Of a stretch of DNA of 64,000 nt, positions 50,664 through 61,123 are shown piece by piece. This DNA is from an uncultured Algibacter sp. Its GTDB lineage: Bacteria > Bacteroidota > Bacteroidia > Flavobacteriales > Flavobacteriaceae. Where the stretch lies: positions 124,001 through 188,000 of the forward strand of contig NZ_CANMAU010000001.1 in the NCBI RefSeq assembly GCF_947495925.1, in the 5' to 3' direction. The position numbers and the translations under genes were made by a program. The notes under the pieces were generated by a model. It was not told the origin of the DNA. It saw nothing but the letters and a program-made list of their open reading frames with translations, and searched no databases. The first letter of the stretch is position 1. Every line of letters begins with the position of its first letter.

Positions 50664-53600
50664 CTAATCTTTAAGAAGTTCATCGTTAAACTTATAATCT
50701 TTATAAGTCACCCTAAACAATATACTATAAAACGACGGAATAAAAAGCAAGGTTATAACCGTACCGAATAATAAACCTACCATAATACTAACAGCCATAC
50801 CTTCCCACATTTCTCCTCCACTTAAATACAAAGGTATTAAGCCAAGTACTGTGGTAAATGTGGCCAACAAAATAGGTCTAAATCGTTGTAAACAAGCTGC
50901 AATAATAGCATCTTGAATGGGTCTTTTTAATTCCGTTTCTTCTATCTGAATACGATCAATCAATACAATGGCATTATTAATCACAATACCTGCAAGTGAA
51001 ATAACCCCTAAAAACGGCATAAACCCAAAAGGTTCTTGAAAAATTAATAATCCAATTACAACTCCAATAATACCTAAAGGGATTGTTGAAGCCACCATAA
51101 CTGTTTTCCTTACTGAGTTAAACTGTATAATTAATAGTAGTATAATTATAAAACCTGATAGCGGAAGATAGCCCAAAACAGCACCCATATTTTCTGCTGT
51201 ATTTTCAGCATCACCACCAAATTTATAGGTATACCCCTCCGGCCAAGTTTTAGAAGCCTCAACCAGATAAGGTGTCATTTCTTTCATTATAGCGGATGCA
51301 TTACCATTTTCATTCAACTCACTACTTACATTTATGGTTCTATCAATATCCAGACGTTTTATTTTAGCATATTGCCATTGTGGATCAATTGTTGCAACTT
51401 GTAAAAGCGGGACACTTTTTCCAGAACTTTGAGCAAATATATTTAGGGTTTCAATAGAAGCTAAGGTTTGCTGTTGGCTTTCTGTACTTCGCATTAAAAT
51501 GGGGATAGACTTATCATCCTCCCTATACTCACCAGTCTGAAAACCATCTAAAGCAGTTTGAAGCGAAGTAGCAATATCTGCACTTGAGACTCCTGCTAAT
51601 TGCGCTTTACTTTGATCGATATTTACAACAAACTTCTTCGTTTTTGGTCCCCAGTCATCTTTAACATTTTTAGTTCCAAAAACTTTGGTTAATTTCTGCT
51701 TGGTTTCTTCTGATAATTCAGACAAAACATCCGGATCATCACCAGAAATCTTTATTTCAATTGGAGTCCCTCCTCCTCCCGAACCTAAAAGTCCAACTTT
51801 CACATCTGCATTTGGAAAATTATTAAAGCAATACGTATCTAATTTCTCAACTATTTCATTATTGTAAATAAAGTCTGAGGTATTTACAAGCATGTGCGCA
51901 TAACTTGGATCGGGTTCATCTGGAGTATAACCTAAATCATACGATTCTGGTCCTTCTCCAATATAAGAAGACCAATCAGAAATACCATTTGGTCTGTCTT
52001 CACTAACCAATAACTCGGCTTCCATATAGGACTCTATTTCTCTAATTAAAGACTGTGTCGCTTCAACCCTGGTTCCTTGTGGCAAATTAATATCTATTGT
52101 AATCATATTCCTGTCACTATCTGGAAAGAAAATAAATGGAATGTATCCAAACCCATAAAGCGATAGAAAAAAGAAGCCGACTATAGCAATTAAAACCATA
52201 CGCTTGTAAGCCAAGGCAAAAAGAATTAAATCCTTATAATAAACCTTTAACTTATTAATAATATTATCAATAAAACTAGGTTCCTTGTCTTGTTTAGGAG
52301 TTATTTTTAAAAATAAAAAGCACAATAGCGTAATAACAGTTAATGCTAAAATCCAAGAGGATAACAATGCAATAGATATCACTACAAAAATAGGTCCTAC
52401 AATATCACCCATTGTAGATTCAGCGAGGTAAAACGCCAAGAATGCTGCTGATGTTGTTAGTGTTGAAATTAATAGCGGTGTAAAGAGTTCTGAGCAGGCA
52501 TCAATTGCTGCTTTTTTGGCCTCAATACCCTTTTCCATTTTAACCATAACTGTTTCGGCTACAACAATAGCATTATCTACCATCATCCCAAGTGCCATAA
52601 TCAATGCCGCTAAAGTTACCTGATTCAAGCCCATTCCAATAACCCCCATAACCATAAGCGTCATTATAGTCACCATAGGAATTAAACTCGCAATTATACC
52701 ACCTGTTCTTAAGCCTAAGAATACGAGCATAACAATTAATACAATAACAATGGATTGAATAAGATTTACAATAAAATCACTAATCTTAACATCGATATAA
52801 GTATCTAGAGACGATAATCTTTTAAGTTCTAAGCCAACGGGCAACTTCCTTTCCCAAGTCTCCAATACCTCATTAATATCGGTACCTAATTGGATAACGT
52901 TCGCACCTTCTTTAAGGCTAACATGCATCGAAATAGCAGTTTGACCATTAACAGTAACGACTTGTTTTGGTGGATCAATATAACCTTTTACCACTGTGGT
53001 TATATCTCCTAAATAAACTTGTTGAGCGCCATCTTCTCCTACAGGGACTAGCATCTTTTTAATATCCTCTACAGAATTAAAATTCCCCGTAGGTTCTAGT
53101 ATAACACGTTCGTCTTCTAAATTTATTTCCCCTCCAGAACTTAAAATATTTGTCGATGCTATGATATTTTGCAGTTTGGATGATGACAGTCCGTACTCCT
53201 TCAATCTGGTATTATCAAACTCCACAAAAATACGCTCATCCTGAACCCCTCCTAATTCCACCTTAGCAGCAAGTTCAAGCTTAATAAGATCGTCCTTAAT
53301 ATCATCAACATATTCCTTGGCTTCAGCATACGAAAAGCCATCTGTAACAAGGCCCACGGCTATACCAAAAACCTCACCAATACCATCGTCATCAAGATCT
53401 GGAACAACTCCCGAAGGCAATCCTTCAATTTTATCTAACTTTCGTCTTAATCTATCCCATACTGCCTGAAGATCTTCCGGCTTCACTTCATCTTTCAATT
53501 CTACTGTAACTACAGATAAACCAGAACGCGAAGTACTTGTTACTTCCTTAAGTTCGGGTAATTCTTGGGCTACTTTTTCAACCTTATCTGTCACTAGTTG

Positions 53601-53780
53601 CTCAACACGTTCTGGGCTAGACCCAGGAAAAGAAGACACTATATTTGCAACCCTTACTGTATATGGTGGCATACTATCTCTAGACAAACCGGTATACATG
53701 AATAACCCCATGATAATTATGGTTGCCAAGACCGTAAACGTAATACGGTTTCTATTAATTGAAAACGCCGTTAAATTCAT
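50664..53780 (-). CDS. RND-family efflux transporter permease
   Basis: This 1038-residue inner-membrane proton/substrate antiporter of the AcrB/HAE type has the expected twelve-helix, two-periplasmic-loop plan: DSMPPYTVRVANIVSSFPGSSPERVEQLV at the N-terminus, LGMMVDNAIVVAETVMVKM in helix 4 (Asp retained, next residue Asn), SSLDTYIDVKISDFIVNLIQSI, and SLAGIVINNAIVLIDRIQIEE in the second half. Substrates cannot be read from the sequence. It is the third component of the TolC-adaptor-permease operon, 5 bases after the adaptor. Confidence 0.93.
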   Translation of the reverse strand: MNLTAFSINRNRITFTVLATIIIMGLFMYTGLSRDSMPPYTVRVANIVSSFPGSSPERVEQLVTDKVEKVAQELPELKEVTSTSRSGLSVVTVELKDEVKPEDLQAVWDRLRRKLDKIEGLPSGVVPDLDDDGIGEVFGIAVGLVTDGFSYAEAKEYVDDIKDDLIKLELAAKVELGGVQDERIFVEFDNTRLKEYGLSSSKLQNIIASTNILSSGGEINLEDERVILEPTGNFNSVEDIKKMLVPVGEDGAQQVYLGDITTVVKGYIDPPKQVVTVNGQTAISMHVSLKEGANVIQLGTDINEVLETWERKLPVGLELKRLSSLDTYIDVKISDFIVNLIQSIVIVLIVMLVFLGLRTGGIIASLIPMVTIMTLMVMGVIGMGLNQVTLAALIMALGMMVDNAIVVAETVMVKMEKGIEAKKAAIDACSELFTPLLISTLTTSAAFLAFYLAESTMGDIVGPIFVVISIALLSSWILALTVITLLCFLFLKITPKQDKEPSFIDNIINKLKVYYKDLILFALAYKRMVLIAIVGFFFLSLYGFGYIPFIFFPDSDRNMITIDINLPQGTRVEATQSLIREIESYMEAELLVSEDRPNGISDWSSYIGEGPESYDLGYTPDEPDPSYAHMLVNTSDFIYNNEIVEKLDTYCFNNFPNADVKVGLLGSGGGGTPIEIKISGDDPDVLSELSEETKQKLTKVFGTKNVKDDWGPKTKKFVVNIDQSKAQLAGVSSADIATSLQTALDGFQTGEYREDDKSIPILMRSTESQQQTLASIETLNIFAQSSGKSVPLLQVATIDPQWQYAKIKRLDIDRTINVSSELNENGNASAIMKEMTPYLVEASKTWPEGYTYKFGGDAENTAENMGAVLGYLPLSGFIIILLLIIQFNSVRKTVMVASTIPLGIIGVVIGLLIFQEPFGFMPFLGVISLAGIVINNAIVLIDRIQIEETELKRPIQDAIIAACLQRFRPILLATFTTVLGLIPLYLSGGEMWEGMAVSIMVGLLFGTVITLLFIPSFYSILFRVTYKDYKFNDELLKD

Positions 53781-53785
53781 GTAGC

Positions 53786-54880
53786 TTAATTTAGTTTTAC
53801 TTCCTGTCCGTTAAGTAATGTTTGTAGACCAGCCGTTGCTACCCTCTGCCCTATTTTGAGCCCTTCGACTACCTCAAATCCTTCCGGAGTTAGGTTTCCA
53901 ATTTTAATAGCCTGTTTTTTAACATTGCCTGTCTCGCCTTCTCCTTGCACGATAAAAACAAACCTTCCATTTCCATCTTCTCCAACAGAGCTTGCAGGCA
54001 CAACCAATATATCATCTGCGATAGTTTTATCAACAAACTCAAATAACACGTTAGCCGCCATACCACTTTTTATTCTTTCATCTGAATCTGTTACCATAAC
54101 TGTTATTGGATAGGTTGATGTGCTTCTATCGAGCGCCGGAGCTACTTCTGTAATAACAGCGTTAAATTTTTCTCCTTTTAATGCTGAAAAACTCACCTTC
54201 ACTTTCATATCTTTTTTAACTGCATTAATTACAGATTCGGGAAGACCTAGTGAAATCTCTATCGCCGTTCCAGCGTTTAAAACTCCAATAGGTTCGCCAG
54301 GAGTAACATTTTCATCAACTTCTGCAGACACAGATGCAATGGCGCCGTCTTCCGGGGCATATAAGTAACCAAACTGTATTTGATCTTTTTGAATAGCAAC
54401 ACTTCGTTTTGAAGACTCAAAACTAGCTACAGCTGTACGATATGAGTTCTTAGCATCCTCATAATCACTTAATGATGAACTTCCTTTTTCATATAGTTTC
54501 TTAACTCTATTCAAATTCAATTTAGCTGTATTCATCTGCGATTCAGAGCTATTCATCTGCTCAATAGAAGACTCATAGTTTAAACGCGCAGACACATTAT
54601 CCAAACGTCCTAAAAGCTCTCCTTTTTTCACTTGCTGACCTAATTTCATATTTAGTTCAGTAATAATTCCAGTGCTTCTAAAACTAAGATTTACCACTTT
54701 CTCTGTTTTGGCTGTACCGCTAAAAGAACGGACTTTATCACCTCCTAAATAGGCGACTTTTTCAAATTTAACCGGTCTAACAGGAGCTTCCTCTTCCTTT
54801 TCCTTTTTTCCGCAACTGATTAGGAACAGTAGAATTAGTATTCCAATGACACCATAGTTTTGCTTTAACTTAATCTTCAT
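53786..54880 (-). CDS. RND efflux periplasmic adaptor lipoprotein (membrane fusion protein)
   Basis: This 364-residue adaptor has a lipoprotein signal (ILILLFLISCGKKEKE) and the HlyD/AcrA plan: GIITELNMKLGQQVKKGELLGRLDN (biotinyl-lipoyl half), a helical hairpin with SSEQMNTAKLNLNRVKKLYE, then YLYAPEDGAIASVSAEVDENVTPGEPIG (second lipoyl half), and the beta-barrel and membrane-proximal domains ending GQRVATAGLQTLLNGQEVKL. It links permease and TolC. It lies 5 bases before the permease gene and 16 after the TolC gene. Confidence 0.92.
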   Translation of the reverse strand: MKIKLKQNYGVIGILILLFLISCGKKEKEEEAPVRPVKFEKVAYLGGDKVRSFSGTAKTEKVVNLSFRSTGIITELNMKLGQQVKKGELLGRLDNVSARLNYESSIEQMNSSESQMNTAKLNLNRVKKLYEKGSSSLSDYEDAKNSYRTAVASFESSKRSVAIQKDQIQFGYLYAPEDGAIASVSAEVDENVTPGEPIGVLNAGTAIEISLGLPESVINAVKKDMKVKVSFSALKGEKFNAVITEVAPALDRSTSTYPITVMVTDSDERIKSGMAANVLFEFVDKTIADDILVVPASSVGEDGNGRFVFIVQGEGETGNVKKQAIKIGNLTPEGFEVVEGLKIGQRVATAGLQTLLNGQEVKLN

Positions 54881-54896
54881 CTCTTTAAACCTTAAA

Positions 54897-57251
54897 TTAA
54901 TTATTACTACTGAATTCTAAAAAACGATTAATAAACTCTTGCTTTTCCTCTTCCGTTTCCAACAAAAAGAACATGCCAATATAGCGCTCCAACTGCATCG
55001 TTCTCAATAAATAATTATAGTTAGCAGTAGAACTTGCCAGTTGAGCTTCCAAATAATTTATTTGTGCGTCAAGCAACTGAACAATATTCACGGCCCCATT
55101 AGCATATGAAGTTTGCGTTAATTCTAAAGCCTCTTTTGCAGTTTCTTCTGCTAATTTAGATAAGTGAATATTAGCTATTTGATTTACTAATTCTAGAACG
55201 GCATCATTTATATTTCGTTCAACACTTAGCTTTACATTATCTTGAAAAACATTAATTTGATCTTTTTGAATAGTCGCAATTTGCTTATTAATATTTTGTC
55301 TGTTTTGATCGAAAATAGGCAATTTCAAACTTAAGCCAACATTATAATACCCTAAAGGCGGCTCTTGTATGAAAACTGGAAATTCTGTACCTGTCCCAGA
55401 CCTTCCTAACTCATAGTTGTACTGCCCTTGTAAGGCTAAAGTTGGCAAAAGCCTCCCAGCCCCATAAAGTTTTTCACTTCTCAACGCAGCCTCCAAATTA
55501 TAATCTAATGCTTTCAACTCTGGCGCATTGTTTATCGCTTCCTGAACTAAAAAATCCACAAAAGGCTTTTTCAATGTAGGATCATCTATAAAGGCTCCCA
55601 GCTGTTCATAATTATATGATTCGAAAATCCCTTTACTAAGTTCTGCTTCCTCAACATCAATTGGAGTATCAACTGGATTGTTCAAGATCTGGTTTAATTC
55701 AAAAAATGACTGATTCAATTGATTTCTAGCTTCAATTAATTCTTGAGTATTTTGGGCCATTTCACTTCTAAATCTTAAAACATCGGACTTTCCAGCTTGT
55801 CCAGCTTCAAAATTCTCCTGAGCAATTTTTAAATTGTACTTTGTTAAATCTAAATTCTGACTTCTTATAGAAACATTTGTCTTAAGAATCAAAGTTTGAA
55901 AATAAATACTTGACGCTTGAAATACAGTATTTAAAGCTTCACTATTATAATTTTCTTGTTGTGCTTTTTGTAATGCTTTTTGTATGGTAATATTAGCACC
56001 AGCTTCATTTGAAAATACAGTTTGTGTTAGATTTACATTTGCATTAGCTAATAGCTCAGGATTTCTTCCCGCTGCTGTCTCTGCAAATTCAGGGTCCGTA
56101 TATGCCCCTGCTGCTCCTACTGATAGATTAGGCAAATAATTACTTTTGGCCGTTCTAACGTCCTCATCACTTAATAAAACATCTTGCCTAAAAGTTTCCA
56201 ATTCCAAATTTTCAGCAATGGCTTCCTTCATCACTTCAATCAAATTGTACTTTTTACCAGAAGATTTTGTGTTAGGGTCTCCAATTAAATTTGTAGTTGC
56301 AATAAGACTATATTTTAAAGGAATACCAATTTTCTCGGCCGTGATATAATTTATAGATAAGTTTTCATCAACATCAACTTTTACTGGTAATTTAGACAAA
56401 TCCTCACCTAAAACAGCACTCTCTACAGTTAATGCAATACGCCTAAAATACTGATTCAACTCCGACTGATCATGATTTGAGGCCATAATACCATTCTCTA
56501 CATCCTTAATTGTTGTTGCCGTAATAGAGGGTATTCTTTTTTCAATTAAAACATCAGCCAATTGCTTAATTTCATCATTAGTTAAGTAAAACCCTCCTGC
56601 CAAATAAATGCCATCATAGCCGTCAATCCTTTCAATAATATCGGAGAGCGTATTGAATGGAATAAGGGTTACAATAATATTAAGTTCTTCTTCAATATCA
56701 TCAAATGTTTCCCTTAATGGCTGATTTTTCAAGAAACCGTCCTCTATTAAAACACCTATATTTTTTGAGTTTGCAATTTCATTTAAAGTTTTTAAATCAT
56801 TCTTGTAAGACTGTGGTGTAATGATGGCAGTAAAGTTCTTTATATTGGTAGAAGCTAATTCATCATCAAAATTATCTAGAATTTCACGACTTGCAGAACC
56901 AAATAGAATTGTTGGCTTCGGAAAATCCTTCTGCCTAGCCACAACTCTATTGTTGGTTACACCAAATGAAAGAATAATATCTATGTCTCCTTTTAATAAT
57001 ATGTTATAATTTTGTTCTGCTTTTAAAAGATCAAAATCATTAATCAAGACGCTAGAATCTGCAAAATTAATATCTGCATCTTCCCCTACAACTGCTGTTA
57101 TTTCTTTTTTAAGGCCATCAAGCAAATTTTCAATCTCACCTGTATCCTTCTCAAGTAACATACCGATTTTGTATTCGGGTTTGGTTTGTGCTGTTATCGT
57201 TAGTGACAGTAGGAATATGAATAAGAAAAAGAAGTTTTTCAACATTTTCAT
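54897..57251 (-). CDS. TolC-family outer-membrane factor fused to an ABC-type substrate-binding domain
   Basis: This 784-residue protein has a signal peptide (to TITAQ, about residue 22) and then about 300 residues that match the ABC-sub_bind (PF04392-type) periplasmic-binding fold: KIGMLLEKDTGEIENLL, IILSFGVTNNRVVARQ, KPTILFGSASREIL, IGVLIEDGFL, DGIYLAGGFYLTNDE and RIPSITATTIKDVENG. From about residue 350 it is a TolC outer-membrane factor: DVRTAKSNYLPNLSVGAAG, a long helical barrel, and TSYANGAVNIVQLLDAQINYLEAQ. Ordinary TolC proteins are about 450 residues and lack the first domain. It is the first gene of the RND operon. Confidence 0.87.
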   Translation of the reverse strand: MKMLKNFFFLFIFLLSLTITAQTKPEYKIGMLLEKDTGEIENLLDGLKKEITAVVGEDADINFADSSVLINDFDLLKAEQNYNILLKGDIDIILSFGVTNNRVVARQKDFPKPTILFGSASREILDNFDDELASTNIKNFTAIITPQSYKNDLKTLNEIANSKNIGVLIEDGFLKNQPLRETFDDIEEELNIIVTLIPFNTLSDIIERIDGYDGIYLAGGFYLTNDEIKQLADVLIEKRIPSITATTIKDVENGIMASNHDQSELNQYFRRIALTVESAVLGEDLSKLPVKVDVDENLSINYITAEKIGIPLKYSLIATTNLIGDPNTKSSGKKYNLIEVMKEAIAENLELETFRQDVLLSDEDVRTAKSNYLPNLSVGAAGAYTDPEFAETAAGRNPELLANANVNLTQTVFSNEAGANITIQKALQKAQQENYNSEALNTVFQASSIYFQTLILKTNVSIRSQNLDLTKYNLKIAQENFEAGQAGKSDVLRFRSEMAQNTQELIEARNQLNQSFFELNQILNNPVDTPIDVEEAELSKGIFESYNYEQLGAFIDDPTLKKPFVDFLVQEAINNAPELKALDYNLEAALRSEKLYGAGRLLPTLALQGQYNYELGRSGTGTEFPVFIQEPPLGYYNVGLSLKLPIFDQNRQNINKQIATIQKDQINVFQDNVKLSVERNINDAVLELVNQIANIHLSKLAEETAKEALELTQTSYANGAVNIVQLLDAQINYLEAQLASSTANYNYLLRTMQLERYIGMFFLLETEEEKQEFINRFLEFSSNN

Positions 57252-57329
57252 TTTTAGAATATTATTAAGTAAAAATACTTCTTATTGCGTTACTAACAAA
57301 AGGTAAGTTAATATAAAAAAATAGAACAA

Positions 57330-60300
57330 TTAAAAGCCAAAACCTAATTTAAAAGCCAATCTCAGCCCGTCATCACTATGAAAAGCAGATAAATTAAAAG
57401 TCATTAAATCTACAGCATTAATAAAAACACCTCCGCCTACAGAGGTATTCCAACGACCGGTATTGTAACTTGGATCCAACACTAAATTATCATCCACCCA
57501 TACACGTCCATAATCAAACCCACCGTAAAATCCGATATAAAGAGGTACTAGCGCTGTTTTTACCTTACTCAAATTTAGACGCAAATCTGAACTTTGAGCA
57601 AAAGCGCTTTTCCCTGTGAAACGTTCATTTCTATATCCTCTTAAACCATTATTCGCCCCAATGTTTGCGGCTTGATAAAACTCAAAATTATCTCCAAAAT
57701 TAACATGACCCTTCAACTTCGTTGCTAAGACTAACTGCCCATTAGGAACCAATTTATAATCAAAACCTAATTCGGGAATAACGTAAGCAAACCCTTTAGA
57801 TTCATTAATATTATTTTTGTAACCTGTCTTGAATGAGAATAACATCCCTAAAGTTGGAAAAGCTTTATTATCTTTATTTTCATACTTATACCAAGCGCTA
57901 ATCCCATAAAAATCATCCTTAAACCCCACATTATCCCCTAAAAAGGCATCGTTAATAAATCGTCCTTCTGTTTCCTCTACTTCAATTGACTCATAAGACA
58001 AACCCAGTACAAAACTACCTCCAATCTGTCCTCTCCAAACCAAACTTGGTATAAAACTAAGAGTTTGTAGTTTTACACGATTGTAATCTAAATCGACGTC
58101 TATGCCGTCATTATCATCTGCTTCATAATTTGGTGTTGAATTACCATAACCAAAAAAGTTTATTGCGTAATTTGGACTTGTAAATCTACCATCCAATCTT
58201 AAATTAACACTGCCAAACACATTTGCAAATTCCCCTCTATATCCAAAATCAAACCCATTAGTAGCAAAATAATACGAAGCCGCAATAGTATGTTGCGAAC
58301 TAAAGGGGTTTCGCTCAAAACCATAATTAGTCAACCTATTAATAAAACCAATTCTAAAACCATCGTCTGGATTTGCTCCCAATGCTGGCATAAATTGATT
58401 TGTACTATTCTTTAATTTTTTATAATCGTAGATGTTCGTTTCATAATCATCAGTTAACTTTTGTTTGCCTTTATTCGTTACAAACTCATTTTCTTTACTC
58501 TTTTGATCGTAAATCGTGAGTTTCTCTCCGGTTTTAACCTTATAAATATCCCTATTCTGACCACCAATAAGCCGAACCTTAATGAGTTTATTTCCATTTC
58601 CAAAAACTTCAAATCGATCGTCATCATCTAACCCATAAATCCAAATTTCCTTTGTTTCGGATATATTATAAATACGTTCATGAATTTTATCAGCTTTTAC
58701 TCCTTTTTTTATTCTGTAAGCGGTAACTTTTGTTTGTCCATCATTTAGACGTTCAACATCAAACCAATCATCTTTATGCGTCCCTTTTATTACAGCGCAT
58801 TTATTAATATGATAATAATAAGTATCAGAAATTTTTTGAAGGTTAGAACGTCTACCTTTCAGCTTTTTCTTGATTTCATTTACAGTATTTTGATTGATCT
58901 CAGGAGGGAAATCTAAAAATGCCTCATTAATAACCTGATCTGTTAAATTATTTACTATTCTATCCACTTGTGTGTCCCACACGCTTTTACTTGACTCATT
59001 AATTAAAGCCATATCAAGTGGGTAAGGTGACATGTTAAACCATTTTGGTTTTTTTAATTCCTCTTCATAACTCTTCAAGCCTTTGGCCGCAGGTAAAATT
59101 GCAGTAACCACACTCAAAAGAGCTCCATCATCCATAATAGCAAAGGCTTGATCTCTATCTCGTGGCACTGGCCTATAAACCTTCTTCCCTTTTTCTATAA
59201 ATTCAGCCCAGCGCCATTGATCTTCATGCCTATCCCAATCACCAATTAGCATATCAAACAGTCTAGCCCTTATATATGATGCTTCATCAACTACAAAGTC
59301 CTCATCTTTTGCTAATTTTTTTAATAAATCATCTGTACTAATAAGTTTATTTGAAAATCCAAAACTCGCTTTATCGCCATGCCCTGAAGACGCTCGTTCC
59401 TCAATCATATACAATTCATCACCAAACTCCGTTGCAAAATGCCCTAGTGCATTTTGCTTTGGCACGTAATACAATACAGGATTAGTATGATAAACTCCTA
59501 CGGCATCAGACATTTTGCCAATTGTAAATGGTGCATAGGGTTGTGACCCAGCAAATACATCGAGTAGTAAATTTTCAGTAATAGTATTATCAAACTGCCC
59601 TTCAATATATTGATCCTTAAATGCAACGGCTTGCAAATACTGAACGGCATTTTTTCGAAGTGCCCGCATAACATATTCACGCCCTTGCTTATCTTTTAAT
59701 CTTAGTGACTTTGACTGATGACCTCCTCCTTTTCTAACAGGCCTCAAACCCCCAAATAACGTGTCAAGATCAACAGTTGGCGCCATAACTCCTGCCCCGT
59801 AATCATCTCGATATCTATCACCCCAAAGCCATTTATAAACCCCTGTTTTATTAACTTCCTTTTCGGTATAAATAGATGCAACCTTATTATTTGGAAAAGA
59901 TTTCGGGTAGGTAGTGAATACTTTTTTACGATCTTCAGGAAAGATCTCTGTTTGAAAGACAACTTTATTATTAGAATAAAACCGAACAAATGAAGACCCG
60001 TCTTTAAAAACATCTAATCTTGCATAACCCTGAGCTCCATAAGAAAATTTACCTCCGCCTACATTGCGTGTTGGATTTGATTTAGAGCCTGCTCCACTCA
60101 CTATTTGAGGTAAATTATCTTCGACAAGATATTGCAAGTTATGATCGTGGCCTGAAACAAAAATAGTTTTATCATTTTCTTGAGCAAGTGTTATAATACG
60201 TTTTCTGAACTGATTGTAACGCATATTTTGATCGTCAACAGTAATTACTCCACCTGTTTTCCTCACAATATTTTTTACTGTGCCTAAAATAGGGAGTGGA

Positions 60301-61028
60301 GACATATGACTTTTGAAAGAATACTGCCCCCCATGAGAACCATTAGTAAATATAGGGTGATGAATAGCAACTAAGGTTGTTTTACCTCGTGCCTTTTTTA
60401 TTTCCCCCTCAAACTCATCAAAAAACCTCTCTCTTGTTTTTATTTCACATTCATCATTAATGGCAGGGTGCTTATCCCAATTTGTCATATACCACTCAGA
60501 ATCAACAATAATAAGAACTATTTTATCAGAAATAGTAACACGTTCAATTGGACAACCGTTTTCTGGTAAAAAAGTGTTTTTTCCTAAAGCCTTTTCTATA
60601 TATTCTTCTTGTCGCTTTAAGCCTTTTAATCCATCACTATACCAATCGTGGTTTCCCGGAATAAAAACAGCGTCACCTTTATAATCTTTTACGGCTTCAG
60701 TTTGAATATCAAGTTGGTATTCTGCAAAAGCACGTCCTTCATCTCTCTTTTTAGGCATCCCTTTAGGATAGATATTATCTCCCAGAAAAATTACTTTACT
60801 ATTTTCTGATGCACTTTGTAATTCAGACTTAAAAGCCTTCATAGCATCTGAAGAAGTTCCTATTGGGGAATTACCGGCATCACCAATTAAATAAAAAGAA
60901 TGTGCTATTTCCTTATCGGGAAATTTTATTCCTATATGCTCTTCATTAACATATTGCGCCTCGTAAGTTGCGCAAGCCGTTAAAACTACTAAAATGGCAA
61001 TAATGAGACAATATTTAAAAAACTTCAT
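57330..61028 (-). CDS. Lipoprotein fusing a metallophosphoesterase to an outer-membrane beta-barrel
   Basis: I choose the ATG at 61028, which gives a lipoprotein signal (MKFFKYCLIIAILVVLTACAT), over 61067. The 1232-residue product has calcineurin-type metal motifs LIGDAGNSPIG, LGDNIYPKG, PGNHDWYSDG, IHHPIFTNGSHGG and VSGHDHNL in the first 350 residues. The middle (about 400-870) has motifs such as RLFDMLIGDWDRHEDQWRW and PRDRDQAFA, recalling a phosphotransferase-like fold. The last 350 residues are a barrel with RFRLDGRFTSPNYAINFFG-type strands and the end AFKLGFGF. Phosphoester substrate unknown; the whole protein should face the periplasm or surface from the outer membrane. Confidence 0.85.
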   Translation of the reverse strand: MKFFKYCLIIAILVVLTACATYEAQYVNEEHIGIKFPDKEIAHSFYLIGDAGNSPIGTSSDAMKAFKSELQSASENSKVIFLGDNIYPKGMPKKRDEGRAFAEYQLDIQTEAVKDYKGDAVFIPGNHDWYSDGLKGLKRQEEYIEKALGKNTFLPENGCPIERVTISDKIVLIIVDSEWYMTNWDKHPAINDECEIKTRERFFDEFEGEIKKARGKTTLVAIHHPIFTNGSHGGQYSFKSHMSPLPILGTVKNIVRKTGGVITVDDQNMRYNQFRKRIITLAQENDKTIFVSGHDHNLQYLVEDNLPQIVSGAGSKSNPTRNVGGGKFSYGAQGYARLDVFKDGSSFVRFYSNNKVVFQTEIFPEDRKKVFTTYPKSFPNNKVASIYTEKEVNKTGVYKWLWGDRYRDDYGAGVMAPTVDLDTLFGGLRPVRKGGGHQSKSLRLKDKQGREYVMRALRKNAVQYLQAVAFKDQYIEGQFDNTITENLLLDVFAGSQPYAPFTIGKMSDAVGVYHTNPVLYYVPKQNALGHFATEFGDELYMIEERASSGHGDKASFGFSNKLISTDDLLKKLAKDEDFVVDEASYIRARLFDMLIGDWDRHEDQWRWAEFIEKGKKVYRPVPRDRDQAFAIMDDGALLSVVTAILPAAKGLKSYEEELKKPKWFNMSPYPLDMALINESSKSVWDTQVDRIVNNLTDQVINEAFLDFPPEINQNTVNEIKKKLKGRRSNLQKISDTYYYHINKCAVIKGTHKDDWFDVERLNDGQTKVTAYRIKKGVKADKIHERIYNISETKEIWIYGLDDDDRFEVFGNGNKLIKVRLIGGQNRDIYKVKTGEKLTIYDQKSKENEFVTNKGKQKLTDDYETNIYDYKKLKNSTNQFMPALGANPDDGFRIGFINRLTNYGFERNPFSSQHTIAASYYFATNGFDFGYRGEFANVFGSVNLRLDGRFTSPNYAINFFGYGNSTPNYEADDNDGIDVDLDYNRVKLQTLSFIPSLVWRGQIGGSFVLGLSYESIEVEETEGRFINDAFLGDNVGFKDDFYGISAWYKYENKDNKAFPTLGMLFSFKTGYKNNINESKGFAYVIPELGFDYKLVPNGQLVLATKLKGHVNFGDNFEFYQAANIGANNGLRGYRNERFTGKSAFAQSSDLRLNLSKVKTALVPLYIGFYGGFDYGRVWVDDNLVLDPSYNTGRWNTSVGGGVFINAVDLMTFNLSAFHSDDGLRLAFKLGFGF

Positions 61029-61123
61029 GCTTGGTTTACGCTTTATTGATACTCCAGAATGCATCAAACAATATATAGATATAAAAATAAAAGAAAAATT
61101 GCAATATAACTATGTTAATCAGA

